Positions 54,370 through 63,914 of a stretch of DNA of 64,000 bases are shown piece by piece. The translations under genes were made by a program, and so were the position numbers. The stretch covers positions 1,364,001-1,428,000 of the forward strand of contig NZ_CP036298.1 of the NCBI RefSeq assembly GCF_007752135.1, given 5' to 3'. The notes below the pieces were generated by a model. It had not been told where the DNA came from. It ran no database searches and saw nothing but the letters and a program-made list of their open reading frames with translations. Numbering within the stretch: position 1 is the stretch's first letter; every line of letters begins with the position of its first letter. This DNA is from Aureliella helgolandensis (GTDB lineage Bacteria > Planctomycetota > Planctomycetia > Pirellulales > Pirellulaceae).

Positions 54370-55380
54370 ATGAGGGCCAGTCTCCATCTCTCTTGGAAAG
54401 TGCTTGGGCTCCGCCCCAGCATCCACGCTGTCTCCACTACCGGCAACAAAGTGCTTGTTCGATACACGATTTCACCAAATCTCCCTCTTCCGGCTCGAAC
54501 GGCGCTGACCGTGGTTCAGGCAGCTTTAAAAGTGAAGCGTAAGATCGCGGAACAATTGCTTCACGATGGCGCAGTCAGTTGCCAGGGCCGCATGGTAACG
54601 CAGCCTCATTGGTGCTTTAACGTCGGAGATGAGGTCGCCATCGACTATGCGCCTCAGCCGATCAAGCAGAAGCGAGCCAAAGCGAAACTGGACGCTAGGT
54701 TTGAAGTGATCTACGACGACGAATATGTCATTGTGGTCAACAAGCCGGCAGCCCTGCTGACAGTTCCGACCCCCAAACGTGAACGCAACACCTTGCAGTC
54801 TCAGGTGCGAAAATGGCTGGAAAAACAGCCGGGGGCCGGACAGGCAATTTGCGTTCAGCGATTGGATCGTGGCGTCTCTGGGGTGCTCGTGTTTGGCAAG
54901 TCGTATGAAGCGGCGGATCGCTTGCGAAGTCAATTTGCTGCCAGGAAACCCGAACGCAAGTACGTCGCGATTGTTCAAGGGACGCTCAAGCAGCCCACGG
55001 GCACCTTCAAAACCTACCTAGCCACGGATGATTCCCTCAATCGCTACTCCTCCTCGGACCCCGAGAAGGGGGAGCTGGCCATCACGCACTACCGGGTTAA
55101 AGAGGTTTGGAAGGATACCACCTGCGTCGAAGTCCGTTTGGAAACGGGCCGCCGCAATCAGATTCGCGTCCATTTTGCCGAAACGGGCCATCCACTTCTG
55201 GGAGATCCTCGCTACCGCCCCGAGCAGGCAGAACATCCCTTGTGGCCCTTCAAGCGAATTGCGCTGCATGCCGAAACACTTGGGATCACCCACCCTGAAT
55301 CGGGAGAGGTCCTGCAGTTCACCGCTCCCTGGCCGCAGGAATTCCGAGATTTTCGCCGTCGTTCTGTCCCTCGTTCCTAG
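54370..55380 (+). CDS. RluA-family pseudouridine synthase
   Basis: This enzyme isomerises uridine in rRNA or tRNA. It has an S4 RNA-binding segment (ALKVKRKIAEQLLHDGAVSCQG) followed by the RluA core: VIVVNKPAALLTVPT, the catalytic motif VQRLDRGVSGVLVFGKS with the nucleophilic Asp, RKYVAIVQG, ETGRRNQIRVHFAETGHPLLGD and IALHAETLGITHP. The motif here reads LDRGVSG instead of the commoner LDRDTSG. The frame is open far upstream; ATG 54370 or GTG 54451 is likely the start, since residues before the S4 domain lack conservation. Target uridine unknown. Confidence 0.9.
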   Translation: MRASLHLSWKVLGLRPSIHAVSTTGNKVLVRYTISPNLPLPARTALTVVQAALKVKRKIAEQLLHDGAVSCQGRMVTQPHWCFNVGDEVAIDYAPQPIKQKRAKAKLDARFEVIYDDEYVIVVNKPAALLTVPTPKRERNTLQSQVRKWLEKQPGAGQAICVQRLDRGVSGVLVFGKSYEAADRLRSQFAARKPERKYVAIVQGTLKQPTGTFKTYLATDDSLNRYSSSDPEKGELAITHYRVKEVWKDTTCVEVRLETGRRNQIRVHFAETGHPLLGDPRYRPEQAEHPLWPFKRIALHAETLGITHPESGEVLQFTAPWPQEFRDFRRRSVPRS

Positions 55381-55397
55381 TCCAGCAGGTAGTTGTT

Positions 55398-55793
55398 ATG
55401 CCGCATGTTCGCTTACTCGGGCTGATCCTGTTCATCACCACAGTTTTCCTCGCCCTAGCTGCGGCAGCTACCAAGACGACTTCGATCAAGTTCAAGCGAC
55501 GCGATAGCGCTAAGATATTGAATACGCCCGCTCCCGCGCAGGCGGGCGAACTGCCGACCGGCCCTGTCCTGCCATTGCCCAGTGATGGCGCGGCTGCGAA
55601 TCCGAAGGTTGAGCCAGCGGTGGAGTTCGTTTCGGTACCGATTGTTTGGCCGCTGATGATCACCGGTGCGCTGGGGATGTTGATCTGGTTTGTGCCAGCT
55701 CCGTTGAGTGCGCTGAGTTCTACGTCCTCAAAATCCAAGCGGAGGAAATCCAGGTCCCGTCGGTCGAAGACGCGGCAGCGAAGTCGTCGTTAG
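55398..55793 (+). CDS. Small membrane protein with basic tail
   Basis: The 131-residue protein has two hydrophobic segments, LLGLILFITTVFLALAAAA (about 6-24) and VWPLMITGALGMLIWFVPAPL (about 83-103), then a tail of about 28 residues that is mainly Ser, Lys and Arg. A Pro/Ala-rich linker joins the spans. It lies 17 bp after the pseudouridine synthase, so it is probably co-transcribed. No family is recognised. Confidence 0.65.
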   Translation: MPHVRLLGLILFITTVFLALAAAATKTTSIKFKRRDSAKILNTPAPAQAGELPTGPVLPLPSDGAAANPKVEPAVEFVSVPIVWPLMITGALGMLIWFVPAPLSALSSTSSKSKRRKSRSRRSKTRQRSRR

Positions 55794-56089
55794 CGCATTG
55801 TGGATTGAGCTGTTCCTCCTGCTTGACCGCTGGATGAAATGAGCACGGTTTCCGTTTTATTGCGAAGTCGGCACTCCCAATCACTCTGTAGCGGCGCCCA
55901 CTCTGCCTTGCGCACGCCGCAGGTTACTATTTCAATAAGCCGCTCGCGCGGCGTTCCCCGCGGTTCCATGCATAGCGCAGCGTCTTAATTCTCCCTTGAT
56001 TCCCAAGCCGAATTCGCAGGCTACGCTTCAGCTACCCGCCCGTGGATTACCAAGCACCTAGCTAATTCGAGTTGAAAGATGCTGTCCCA

Positions 56090-56929
56090 ATGAAGCTCCC
56101 CAATTTATCCGCGCCCGCGCTGGCTCCCAGCTGTGATACTCCTGAGATGCGCATCGCAATTGCAGCTGCTGCGGCTGGCGCGGCTGTGATTGTCGACTAC
56201 TTTGAGCGTGGCGCGGAGATGCGTTGGAAGGACGACGACGCCACTTACAATTTGGTCAGCGATGCCGATATTCAGTCGGAGCAGGCGATCGCTCAGGTCA
56301 TTCAGTCGGCCGCGCCCGGCCATGCTATCTTGGGAGAAGAGGAGCAAAGCGGCTCCACCGCAGCCGAACACTTGTGGGTCGTTGATCCGCTCGATGGCAC
56401 CAATAACTTTGCGCATCGCATTCCTCATTTCGCGATCTCCGTGGCCTATTACCATCGAGGAGTTGCTAAGTGTGGTGTGGTGGTCAATCCAGTTCGATCG
56501 GATTGGTATCTGGCTGTCTCCGGAGGTGGCGCGTTCCACAATGGGCAACGGATGCAAGTTAGCCCCGATACTCGGTTGGACCAATCGATGATTGGGTGTG
56601 GGTTTTACTACGACCGTGGCACGATGATGGAGTCGACACTAGCCGCGATTCATGAATTTTTTAAACAGAACATTCATGGAATTCGGCGGTTTGGCGCCGC
56701 TGCCTTGGACTTGTGCCAAGTGGCGGATGGGTTGTACGGAGTTTTCTTCGAATATCAGTTAGCCGCATGGGACTTCGCCGCCGGAAGGCTGATCCTGGAA
56801 GAAGCCGGTGGCACGATGACAACAGGGCGCGGGGATGAGCTGCCGCTTGCCACCTCGAGTGTGCTGGCCAGCAATGGGGAATTGCACTCCGCTGCACTGT
56901 CGATCGTTGGCAAATTCCATCCCGTTTAG
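56090..56929 (+). CDS. Inositol-monophosphatase-family phosphatase
   Basis: A Mg-dependent sugar-phosphate phosphatase of 279 residues. The metal-binding motifs are LGEEEQSG, WVVDPLDGTNNFAHRIPHF and, near the C-terminus, AAWDFAAGRLILEEAGG. LVSDADIQSEQ is the N-terminal metal-loop sequence. Members act on inositol phosphate, histidinol phosphate, fructose bisphosphate or 3'-phosphoadenosine phosphate; I cannot choose between them here. ATG 56090 is favoured over a TTG at 56072. No his gene adjoins, although hisH lies 12 kb away. Confidence 0.9.
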   Translation: MKLPNLSAPALAPSCDTPEMRIAIAAAAAGAAVIVDYFERGAEMRWKDDDATYNLVSDADIQSEQAIAQVIQSAAPGHAILGEEEQSGSTAAEHLWVVDPLDGTNNFAHRIPHFAISVAYYHRGVAKCGVVVNPVRSDWYLAVSGGGAFHNGQRMQVSPDTRLDQSMIGCGFYYDRGTMMESTLAAIHEFFKQNIHGIRRFGAAALDLCQVADGLYGVFFEYQLAAWDFAAGRLILEEAGGTMTTGRGDELPLATSSVLASNGELHSAALSIVGKFHPV

Positions 56930-57233
56930 GGCTGCATCGCTGAGCTCCCGTCCGGGCCCAGAGGGAAACGGGCAATTTTGCAGTGCATGCCAGGAATTTT
57001 TGAAGTGCCAGGCACAGTCTGGGAATTCTTCTCGTTGCGACTGTTCAGTCTGATTTGAGTCGCGGCGGTTTCGGGGTATGTTGTCGCTTGCACCGCAAAC
57101 TTTGCAAGTCGGCATGTCGCATCGCGTTACCCGACGAACGAGACCGATCACTGATGAAATGCATCGCCCGATGCTGGGCCTGATTTACGCAGGCTCCGTG
57201 GGCGGACGCCCCCAACATCGGAGGAATTCCACG
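56930..57233. other. Intergenic region before the M28 peptidase
   Basis: A 304-bp interval that ends with a good Shine-Dalgarno site for the M28 gene (GGAGGA 8 bp before the ATG at 57234). GTGCCAGGCAC at about 57004-57014 is a short palindrome. The upstream open frame in phase with the peptidase is not conserved. Confidence 0.5.
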
Positions 57234-58913
57234 ATGATTAAGACATTGATTCTCAGCCTGCTTCCAATCTTGACTGCCGCAGACGCCGTCCTTGCGCAAA
57301 ACTCTGCCTGGAGCCCTGCCGCAGCGCACGCGAACGCGGGGCAGGCAATTACCGAAGATGGGCTGCGCAGCCATATTCGTTTCTTGGCAGATGACCTGTT
57401 GGAAGGACGCGGCCCCGGCTCGCGAGGAGATGAACTGGCACAGCTGTATATCTCGACTGAATTGCAGTCGTTAGGGATAAAGCCGGCCGCAGACAACCAA
57501 AGCTGGTATCAACCGGTACCGCTGCAAGGCCTGACGACAACTCCACCCGCCAAGTTGAAGATTACCAAGGGGGCGGACGGCATCGAACTCCAGTTGCACG
57601 AGGATTACGTGGGCGTTAGTGGCCAGCCTCAAGAGCAGGTGTCCATCGAAGATGCGGAGCTTGTTTTCGTGGGATACGGGATTCAAGCACCGGAGTACAA
57701 TTGGGACGATTTCAAAGGAGTCGATGTTCGCGGTAAGATTCTCGTATTCATGAACAACGATCCCGAATCCGATCCCGGATTGTTCGCTGGCCGACGACGG
57801 CTGTACTATGGTCGCTGGGATTACAAGTATGAAAAGGCGGCCGAGTTGGGCGCTGCTGGAGCCTTGATCATTCACACCACGGCCTCTGCCGGCTATCCCT
57901 ACCAAGTTGTGCAGACAGGCTGGAGTGGTGAGGAATTTGAATTGGCCAGCCATTCGGGGCCACGCACTCGGTTTAAAGGCTGGTTGACCGAAGATGCGGC
58001 ACAGCGGGTGGTGCAATTTGCCGGATTCGACCTCGCGCAATTGCGTGCTGCAGCCGAGTCTCGCGAGTTCCGGCCGGTAGCCCTTGGAGTGTCTACGACG
58101 CTCGATTTGGAGTGTCGCATTCGTCACCAGAATACTCGCAATGTGATTGGCGTACTCCCTGGCGCAGATCCTCGCCTCGGCCAAGAATACGTGGTCTTCA
58201 TGGCCCATCATGATCACTTGGGATTGGCGGCCGAGCGGGACGAGAATGGGGACCAGATTTACAACGGTGCTATCGATAATGCATCGGGTACCGCTTCTCT
58301 GTTGAACATTGCTAAGGCGCTTGCAAATCTAGAAGTCCGTCCCCGACGCTCAATCCTGTTTGCCTTCGTGGGCGCTGAGGAGCAAGGCCTATTGGGATCG
58401 GAGCACTTTGCAGCGCATCCTCCTGTACCGGCGGGGAAAATGGCAGCGGTGATTAATATCGATGGAGTCAATTTTCTCGGAAAAACTCATGATCTGAATC
58501 TGATCGGCAATGGCAAAACAAACTTGGATTCCATCGTTGAAGCGGTAGCCAAGTGGCAGCACCGAACGGTGGTGCCCGATTATTTCCCCGACCGCGGCTA
58601 CTACTACCGCTCCGATCAGTTCAGCTTAGCGAAGATTGGCGTGCCTGGCATCTACCTGCACAGTGGGGTTAATGTCGTCGGCAAGCCTGACGGTTGGGGA
58701 AAGCAGCAGCTCGAAGACTGGGTGGACGAAACCTACCACCAGCCAAGCGACGAGTACTCCGAGGACTGGGATTTGGCTGGGGCCATCGACGATGCGCAAC
58801 TCCTCATGCAGGTGGGGATCGTGATTGCCAACCAAGAGGAATTGCCAGCTTGGTTGCCAGGCGACGAGTTTGAAGCCGCCCGCCAAAAGGCCCTTGAGGC
58901 CGTCCGGGAATAG
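57234..58913 (+). CDS. Secreted M28-family zinc metallopeptidase with PA domain
   Basis: The 559-residue protein begins with a signal peptide (MIKTLILSLLPILTAADAVLA). GGAGGA at 8-bp spacing decides the start over upstream in-frame codons. A PA domain (about 110-270; ELVFVGYGIQAPEYNWDDFKG) precedes the peptidase. M28 zinc ligands appear in MAHHDHLG (His325, Asp327), GAIDNASGTA, AEEQGLLGS, INIDG and QFSLAKIGVPGIYLHSG. Likely an aminopeptidase acting in the periplasm or outside the cell. Confidence 0.92.
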   Translation: MIKTLILSLLPILTAADAVLAQNSAWSPAAAHANAGQAITEDGLRSHIRFLADDLLEGRGPGSRGDELAQLYISTELQSLGIKPAADNQSWYQPVPLQGLTTTPPAKLKITKGADGIELQLHEDYVGVSGQPQEQVSIEDAELVFVGYGIQAPEYNWDDFKGVDVRGKILVFMNNDPESDPGLFAGRRRLYYGRWDYKYEKAAELGAAGALIIHTTASAGYPYQVVQTGWSGEEFELASHSGPRTRFKGWLTEDAAQRVVQFAGFDLAQLRAAAESREFRPVALGVSTTLDLECRIRHQNTRNVIGVLPGADPRLGQEYVVFMAHHDHLGLAAERDENGDQIYNGAIDNASGTASLLNIAKALANLEVRPRRSILFAFVGAEEQGLLGSEHFAAHPPVPAGKMAAVINIDGVNFLGKTHDLNLIGNGKTNLDSIVEAVAKWQHRTVVPDYFPDRGYYYRSDQFSLAKIGVPGIYLHSGVNVVGKPDGWGKQQLEDWVDETYHQPSDEYSEDWDLAGAIDDAQLLMQVGIVIANQEELPAWLPGDEFEAARQKALEAVRE

Positions 58914-59118
58914 CCCCGAACCCATCGATCGAAAACTTGTGTCGGGCTCACCAAGCTAGGGTGGAGGCTATCACTGAAGTATTGGTGAAGCATTCCAGAG
59001 GAAGTCGGCCATGGCTGCTCACCTGTGGAGTTGCTCCTTTAGAAGTATCGTTTTCAGAGTGCGGTGCGTTGTACTCTATAATTTGTTTGTATTTTCAATT
59101 GTTAGATGGAATTGCTCC

Positions 59119-59571
59119 ATGTCCGAATCCGAAAATGAATCCCTCGATGTCGGTACCCTCATTGCTGAAGCGGCCGAAGCAGGGGACGCCGAAATTGCGG
59201 AGAACTTGATCCGCAGCAACAATTTCATCGTCTTCCAGCAGATCAGTGCTGAGACGGGCGAAGTTGAAAAGGGGGAGGATGGAAGCTTTAGTGTCGTCTT
59301 GGTCGAGATCGATGACGACACGGCCGTGGTATGTTTCAGCAATGAGCAAAACGCGGCAGCCTTTGCCAAGGAAATAGTCGAAGACGCAGGGGAGGAAATG
59401 GCGGAAGGGGAAGAGATTCCCTCTACGATCCTTGAAGGCGGTGAGCTACTCGATGGCTTGCCACCGGATTGTGGGTTATTGATGGATGCGGGCGCAGAGT
59501 CCGAGTGTTATTTCCCACCAGGTTGCTTTGAAGAAGCGGATGATGAAGCGGCTCCGGACCTTTTGGCTTAA
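59119..59571 (+). CDS. Small acidic protein, SseB-like
   Basis: A 150-residue, very acidic cytoplasmic protein. The core SFSVVLVEIDDDTAVVCFSNEQNAAAFAKEI looks like an SseB N-terminal-type domain, in which a strand pair leads to a phrase of the type V-FT-E--A--F. ATG 59119 was chosen; the same frame continues upstream without coding character. The C-terminus ends in an acidic stretch. The next gene lies 219 bp downstream. Function unknown. Confidence 0.65.
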   Translation: MSESENESLDVGTLIAEAAEAGDAEIAENLIRSNNFIVFQQISAETGEVEKGEDGSFSVVLVEIDDDTAVVCFSNEQNAAAFAKEIVEDAGEEMAEGEEIPSTILEGGELLDGLPPDCGLLMDAGAESECYFPPGCFEEADDEAAPDLLA

Positions 59572-59790
59572 ACCCCTCAGCGCCGGAGCGCTTGCAAGCG
59601 TCGCGTCTGGAAATGCCCATGGCCGCGCTGTGTTTTCGCTAGCCTGGTGGGGCCCCGCCTTCCAGGGCTGTGGCTCGGCGCAAATTGATCGACGCTTCAT
59701 TGCCAGCGGTATTCAACCCCCACCTGCTGAATGACCCGCAGTGGGTGAAACGAGCCAGTGATTCTTTCCTAACTAGTTGGAGCCAAGACC

Positions 59791-60330
59791 GTGGAGAACA
59801 ACCCCTACGAAAATCCTCCGGGACAATCCGATTCGGAATTCCTGCAAGGAGCCAATCAATTCGATGGCGGCCAGCCCGACCAGCGTTCCAAACGTCGCCT
59901 AACGCCGCCGGCGATTGGACTATTGGTGGTTGGAGGCCTGAGCGTGCTACTATCGCTGTGGGGAGCGGTGAGCGCTGCGCTGTTTATGGTCGGCATTGTG
60001 GAAGGTGCGCAAATCGACCCGCAGCAGCTGGAGGAGATGCGCCAAGCCTTCGGCGAAGAAAATGAGTGGGTGGTTCAAATGATCAAAGATTCGAACAATT
60101 TGGGGCAAGGGCCCCTAGGGCTAATTTTCAATCTAGTCGGGCTCGCGTTCGGTGGCATCGTGGTGTTTGGCTCTATCAAAATGCTGCAGCAACGCTCCCA
60201 TACCCTGGCCGTTGCGGGCGCCGTGGTGGCGATGCTACCGGTCGGCAGCTGTTGTTGCGTGGGGTTACCTCTGGGGATCTGGGCGCTCGTGATCTTGCTG
60301 GATCAAAGCGTGCGTCAAGACTTTAGCTAA
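59791..60330 (+). CDS. Multi-pass membrane protein of unknown function
   Basis: The 179-residue protein starts at GTG and has a polar N-terminal 38 residues (NPYENPPG), then spans at about 40-68, 108-128 and 140-170. The last span contains the run GSCCCVGLPLGIWALVIL. The NPYENP-like N-terminus and the CCC-containing last span recur in small membrane proteins of planctomycetes as I recall, but I cannot name a family. Preceding and following genes are on the same strand, well separated. Confidence 0.7.
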   Translation: MENNPYENPPGQSDSEFLQGANQFDGGQPDQRSKRRLTPPAIGLLVVGGLSVLLSLWGAVSAALFMVGIVEGAQIDPQQLEEMRQAFGEENEWVVQMIKDSNNLGQGPLGLIFNLVGLAFGGIVVFGSIKMLQQRSHTLAVAGAVVAMLPVGSCCCVGLPLGIWALVILLDQSVRQDFS

Positions 60331-60344
60331 AAGAGGGGGAATTC

Positions 60345-60370
60345 GCATTAATATTAACATACGTTAATGC
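60345..60370. other. AT-rich inverted repeat
   Basis: GCATTAA (60345-60351) and TTAATGC (60364-60370) are inverted around a 12-nt AT-rich centre. It begins 15 bp after a stop codon and 196 bp before the DUF1559 gene, so it could be a terminator without T run or an operator. Confidence 0.4.
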
Positions 60371-60565
60371 TTCAGGTTGGCTAAGGAGTTCTAAATTCCC
60401 TTGGGCATCTTGCAGGTGACTTGATTTTCCTTCACGGCAGTGGTAGGATTGTGGGTGATGTAAATAGCCTAGCTTAGCTTGAGTGGCCATTGTGGTACGC
60501 CCCACCAAGCTAGTTTATTTTGACCTTTTTGACTTATTCAATTTTTTGAAGGGATCGATTGTTTC

Positions 60566-61612
60566 ATGGGTTTAAGTAATATGCAAAACCGACGCAGTGG
60601 TTTTACACTCGTCGAACTACTGGTGGTGATAGCTATCATCGGTATTCTGGTTGGCCTTTTGCTGCCAGCTGTACAGGCTGCACGCGAAGCGGCTCGTCGC
60701 ATGTCGTGCTCGAATAACATGAAGCAAATCGGCCTGTCGATGCACAACTATCACGATACGCACAAGGTGTTCTCACCTTTTGTGATCCGCAACGGGCAGG
60801 GCGACTATTGGAGAGGCTACAGTGCCTTCTCGCAGGTCTTGCCGTTCATCGAGCAGGGTAACCTGTACAACCAACTCACGACTACCACGAACAGCTTCTA
60901 TGCAAACTGGGATGAAGGCGGTCCACACGCTCCGGTTCGTGCAACGTCGATCTCCGCATTCCTATGCCCTTCGGCACCTCGCTTCCCATCTTCGGGAACT
61001 GGCTGGGCTAACGGCCCTGGTTGTAACTACGGTGTCAGCTTTGGTACCACCATCGCTTGGGCTAACTACAAGAATCAAAACGGAATGTTCCGCGGTCAGT
61101 CTGATGCGAATGCTAAGACAAGTACTCGCATGGGCGACGTTTCGGATGGATTGAGCAACACGTTGCTCGCTTCCGAGCACCTGTCGGGTGACGACAACAA
61201 CTCCTTCCTGATGACCGGGCAATCCTCCGAGCCACGGATTGGAAGTGGTTTCCCCAACGGAACGATTCAGTATCCATCGCAAGAAGAGCTTGACCAGTTT
61301 GGTGCGGCATGTGCGTCTCAAACCGCTCACAACTCGACCAACGGTGGTCAGTGGCTGTCACCAGAGCCTACGCAAACTGCACTTAATACCGCAGCACCAC
61401 CGAACTGGAAGTTTCCTAACTGCCAAACAAGTGGTAGTGGATTTGCCTCCGATCGTGACGGTATCTACACCGCTCGCAGCATGCACACCGGTGGCGTTCA
61501 GTGCGCTACGGGTGACGGTTCCGTGCGATTCGTGTCGGGCTCCATCGACCTGCTAACTTGGCAGTACTATGGCGCACGTAACGACGGACAATCTCTGCAA
61601 ATGCCAGAGTAG
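60566..61612 (+). CDS. DUF1559 protein with type IV pilin-like N-terminus
   Basis: The 348-residue protein (or 343 from the inner ATG at 60581) starts NRRSGFTLVELLVVIAIIG, a prepilin-peptidase site (Gly before Phe, Glu at +5) with a hydrophobic helix. DUF1559 features follow: LLPAVQAAREAARRMSCSNNMKQIG, a central domain with GDVSDGLSNTLLASEH, and the C-terminal HTGGVQCATGDGSVRFVSG. This family is massively expanded in planctomycetes and is thought to form pseudopilin-like structures; its substrate is unknown. A small lipoprotein gene follows. Confidence 0.95.
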   Translation: MGLSNMQNRRSGFTLVELLVVIAIIGILVGLLLPAVQAAREAARRMSCSNNMKQIGLSMHNYHDTHKVFSPFVIRNGQGDYWRGYSAFSQVLPFIEQGNLYNQLTTTTNSFYANWDEGGPHAPVRATSISAFLCPSAPRFPSSGTGWANGPGCNYGVSFGTTIAWANYKNQNGMFRGQSDANAKTSTRMGDVSDGLSNTLLASEHLSGDDNNSFLMTGQSSEPRIGSGFPNGTIQYPSQEELDQFGAACASQTAHNSTNGGQWLSPEPTQTALNTAAPPNWKFPNCQTSGSGFASDRDGIYTARSMHTGGVQCATGDGSVRFVSGSIDLLTWQYYGARNDGQSLQMPE

Positions 61613-61644
61613 TTGTCAGCTCGTATTGAATGTTGAATAATTAG

Positions 61645-61670
61645 GACACCCGGGCAATTGCTCGGGTGTC
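61645..61670 (+). terminator. Hairpin after the DUF1559 gene
   Basis: GACACCCG (61645-61652) pairs with CGGGTGTC (61663-61670) around a 10-nt loop. It is followed by GTCTTTGG, a weak T run. It lies 32 bp after the stop codon and separates the DUF1559 gene from the lipoprotein. Confidence 0.65.
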
Positions 61671-61756
61671 GTCTTTGGTACCGCGAGGCGATAGCCCTCA
61701 TGCGACCTAGAACCCGTCCCGCTTCAGCCTCCCTTTAAATGCATCGAGGATTCATT

Positions 61757-62077
61757 TTGAACAAGTTCATGAAAATCTTTTCACCCGCTTCGCTACTCTT
61801 GCTGGCTTTGACTGTCGGCTGTGGTGGTCCAGGTAGCGTTGAGGTTGAAACCTCTGCCTCTGGAGTTAAGGAGTTGATCCGCAGCAATCTGACGACCGCT
61901 TCCGAGACCGGAGAAGCAGGTAGTGCCATCATGGTGATTGGTATGGATATCGATAAGTTGGCAGCAGAAGATCCGACTCTGGCAGCTGAGTTGAAGAAGT
62001 CGTTTAGCGAATTGGAGAAGGCCAACACTCCAGCGAAGGTTAAGGCGAAGGCTAAAGAAATGCTAGGGAAACTGTAG
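61757..62077 (+). CDS. Small putative lipoprotein downstream of DUF1559
   Basis: The 106-residue protein starts at TTG 61757, preceded by GAGGA at a 6-bp spacing; ATG 61769 and 61739 are alternatives. MNKFMKIFSPASLLLLALTVGC ends in a lipobox-like TVGC (Cys22). The mature 85 residues are helical and charged (ELKKSFSELEKANTPAKVKAKAKE). Planctomycete DUF1559 genes are often followed by such short lipoproteins. Function unknown. Confidence 0.75.
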   Translation: MNKFMKIFSPASLLLLALTVGCGGPGSVEVETSASGVKELIRSNLTTASETGEAGSAIMVIGMDIDKLAAEDPTLAAELKKSFSELEKANTPAKVKAKAKEMLGKL

Positions 62078-62445
62078 AGAGCCGTCCGCTTCTCAGCTTT
62101 CTCCAAAACTAGTCTGACCCAGTGCGCCGTCTTGAGCCTCTGAATTTCACTTGGCGAGCGCACTGGATGGTGGGGTGGTTAATGGGCGCAAGTTGGAGTG
62201 TTCAATTCGTTAACGGATTGTCGAATCGAAAGCGTCCGAAGTAATAATGAAGTCCTGTTAGTGCTCCCTACTTGCCCCGTAGCTGCAACCACCTGCTCTT
62301 CTCGCGGGCGGGTTACTATCGTCAGCAAGCCGTTGCGGGATGGGGCGATATGGACGAGCCTCTAACGCCGTCCGTTCATCCCGTAGATAAACTCGTGGTT
62401 TGTCGGAGCGTTGAATACAATATGCCTTTTGACTCGACCGCTTGA
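62078..62445. other. Non-coding gap before the TPR gene
   Basis: A 368-bp interval with no gene or repeat that I can support. Confidence 0.4.
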
Positions 62446-63855
62446 ATGTCAGCAGCCCATCAGTCGCGACGTACGGCCAAGATGCGTTCCAAGCAGAATG
62501 GGAGGCAGAACGCTGGTGATTCTTCAAACCGGCGGCGTGTGGTCTTAGCGACAATCTGCCTGTTGTTAGTTGCAGGCTTCTATTTTAGCGGCGGCTTGGC
62601 GCGTCTGACGAACACCTTTGCAGAGCAAGCTGTTGCTCGTCGAGACTTTGAGCGCGCCAAGAGCTGGCTCGAGGTAACGCAACGCTTGCAGCCGCAGGAC
62701 GCCAAGCAGTATTTTCTGGCCGCCCGCATGGCTCGGCACGAGGGGCAGAAAAGGCAAGCAGCCGAGTTTCTTAAATTGGCCCAGGCGCGTGGCTTCGACC
62801 CCTCGTTGATCGAACTCGAGCAGCAACTCGAGTTGGCGCAAAGCGGGAATCTCTCTCAGGTGGAACCGGAGTTGACGCGAAGGCTAGCGGCCGGGGACCG
62901 CGATGCTGCCGAGATCAGTGAGGCTCTTGCCAATGGTTTGGGGATGGCCTCTCGCTTTGAAGAGGCGCTCGCAATCTTGGAGGCCTGGGCAAAAGATGTT
63001 CCTTCCAATCCGACACCGCGTTATCGGATTGGACGGATTGAGGAATACGTGCAGCAGCTCGAATCCGCTAAGGAAAATTACCGTGTGGCAATAGCGCTGG
63101 ACGAGAACTACTTCCCAGCTTTGTTCAGCCTCGCGCGACTATCGTTGGATGAAAATCAAGCGGATCAGGCCGCCGAGCTTTTTAAACGCTGCCTGGAGAT
63201 GAAGCGGCCGGCTGCTGCGCAAGTGGGGTTGGCAATGTGCTTGGCGAAAATCGGCGATGCGAAAGGTGCAGAGGAATTGCTCTATGAAGTGCTCGATCTG
63301 GATTTAGCTGAGGTAGTTGCCTCCTATGCAGAGGTGGGGGAAACGACCGAACGCTTTGTCGCCGCAACGGAATTGGGGAAGTTGCTCGCCAATTCGGGCG
63401 AGTTCGAGGAGGCGGTTCGGCTGCTCAGTCAGTCGCTGGAAAAAAACCCGCGCGATATGGCTGCACGCTATTCAAGAGCAATCGCCTTGCGAGGTCTGAA
63501 GCGTGATGCGGAAGCAGCAGAGGACTTTGAGAAGGTTGCACAGACGAAGAATGCATTGCAACAAGTCAATTCGCTCCGCAATCAAATCAACCGCGATGAA
63601 ACGGACTGCGTTTCGCGAGTGAAGTTGGGCAAGTTGTTGGTGGAGTATGAATCCGAACGCAACGGGTTGTTCTGGCTACGCAGCGCATTGGTTCATGGCA
63701 GCGAAGATCCGGAAGTTCACGCTGCGCTGGCCGATTTCTACGAATCGCACCTGCTGGACGCGGAGGAGAATCGCGAGTTGGCAGAGTATCATCGGCGCCG
63801 CGCTGAAGAGTTGCAAGGTACAGTCGCGTCGCCCTCGTCCGGCAACGCGGACTAA
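62446..63855 (+). CDS. Membrane-anchored TPR protein
   Basis: The 469-residue protein has one membrane span (about 31-49, VVLATICLLLVAGFYFSGG) after a basic cytoplasmic segment, and then about ten tetratricopeptide-like helical hairpins, e.g. AVARRDFERAKSWLEVTQRLQPQD, FPALFSLARLSLDENQADQAAELFKRCLEM and FEEAVRLLSQSLEKNPRDMAARYSRAIAL. TPRs mediate protein-protein binding. In planctomycetes such proteins often neighbour ASPIC/UnbV or CRTAC1-type genes, which may lie beyond the right edge. ATG 62446 was chosen. Confidence 0.85.
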   Translation: MSAAHQSRRTAKMRSKQNGRQNAGDSSNRRRVVLATICLLLVAGFYFSGGLARLTNTFAEQAVARRDFERAKSWLEVTQRLQPQDAKQYFLAARMARHEGQKRQAAEFLKLAQARGFDPSLIELEQQLELAQSGNLSQVEPELTRRLAAGDRDAAEISEALANGLGMASRFEEALAILEAWAKDVPSNPTPRYRIGRIEEYVQQLESAKENYRVAIALDENYFPALFSLARLSLDENQADQAAELFKRCLEMKRPAAAQVGLAMCLAKIGDAKGAEELLYEVLDLDLAEVVASYAEVGETTERFVAATELGKLLANSGEFEEAVRLLSQSLEKNPRDMAARYSRAIALRGLKRDAEAAEDFEKVAQTKNALQQVNSLRNQINRDETDCVSRVKLGKLLVEYESERNGLFWLRSALVHGSEDPEVHAALADFYESHLLDAEENRELAEYHRRRAEELQGTVASPSSGNAD

Positions 63856-63879
63856 CGCGGCCAAGTGCAGTTGCCGTGT

Positions 63880-63914
63880 TGAATGCAGTGTTGTGAATGC
63901 AGTGTTGTGAATGG
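63880..63914. repeat. Short 14-bp tandem duplication
   Basis: TGAATGCAGTGTTG occurs twice in tandem (63880-63893, 63894-63907) with a partial third copy (TGAATGG). It lies just after the TPR gene; the 14-bp period is shared with the two minisatellites, but the sequence is unrelated. Confidence 0.7.
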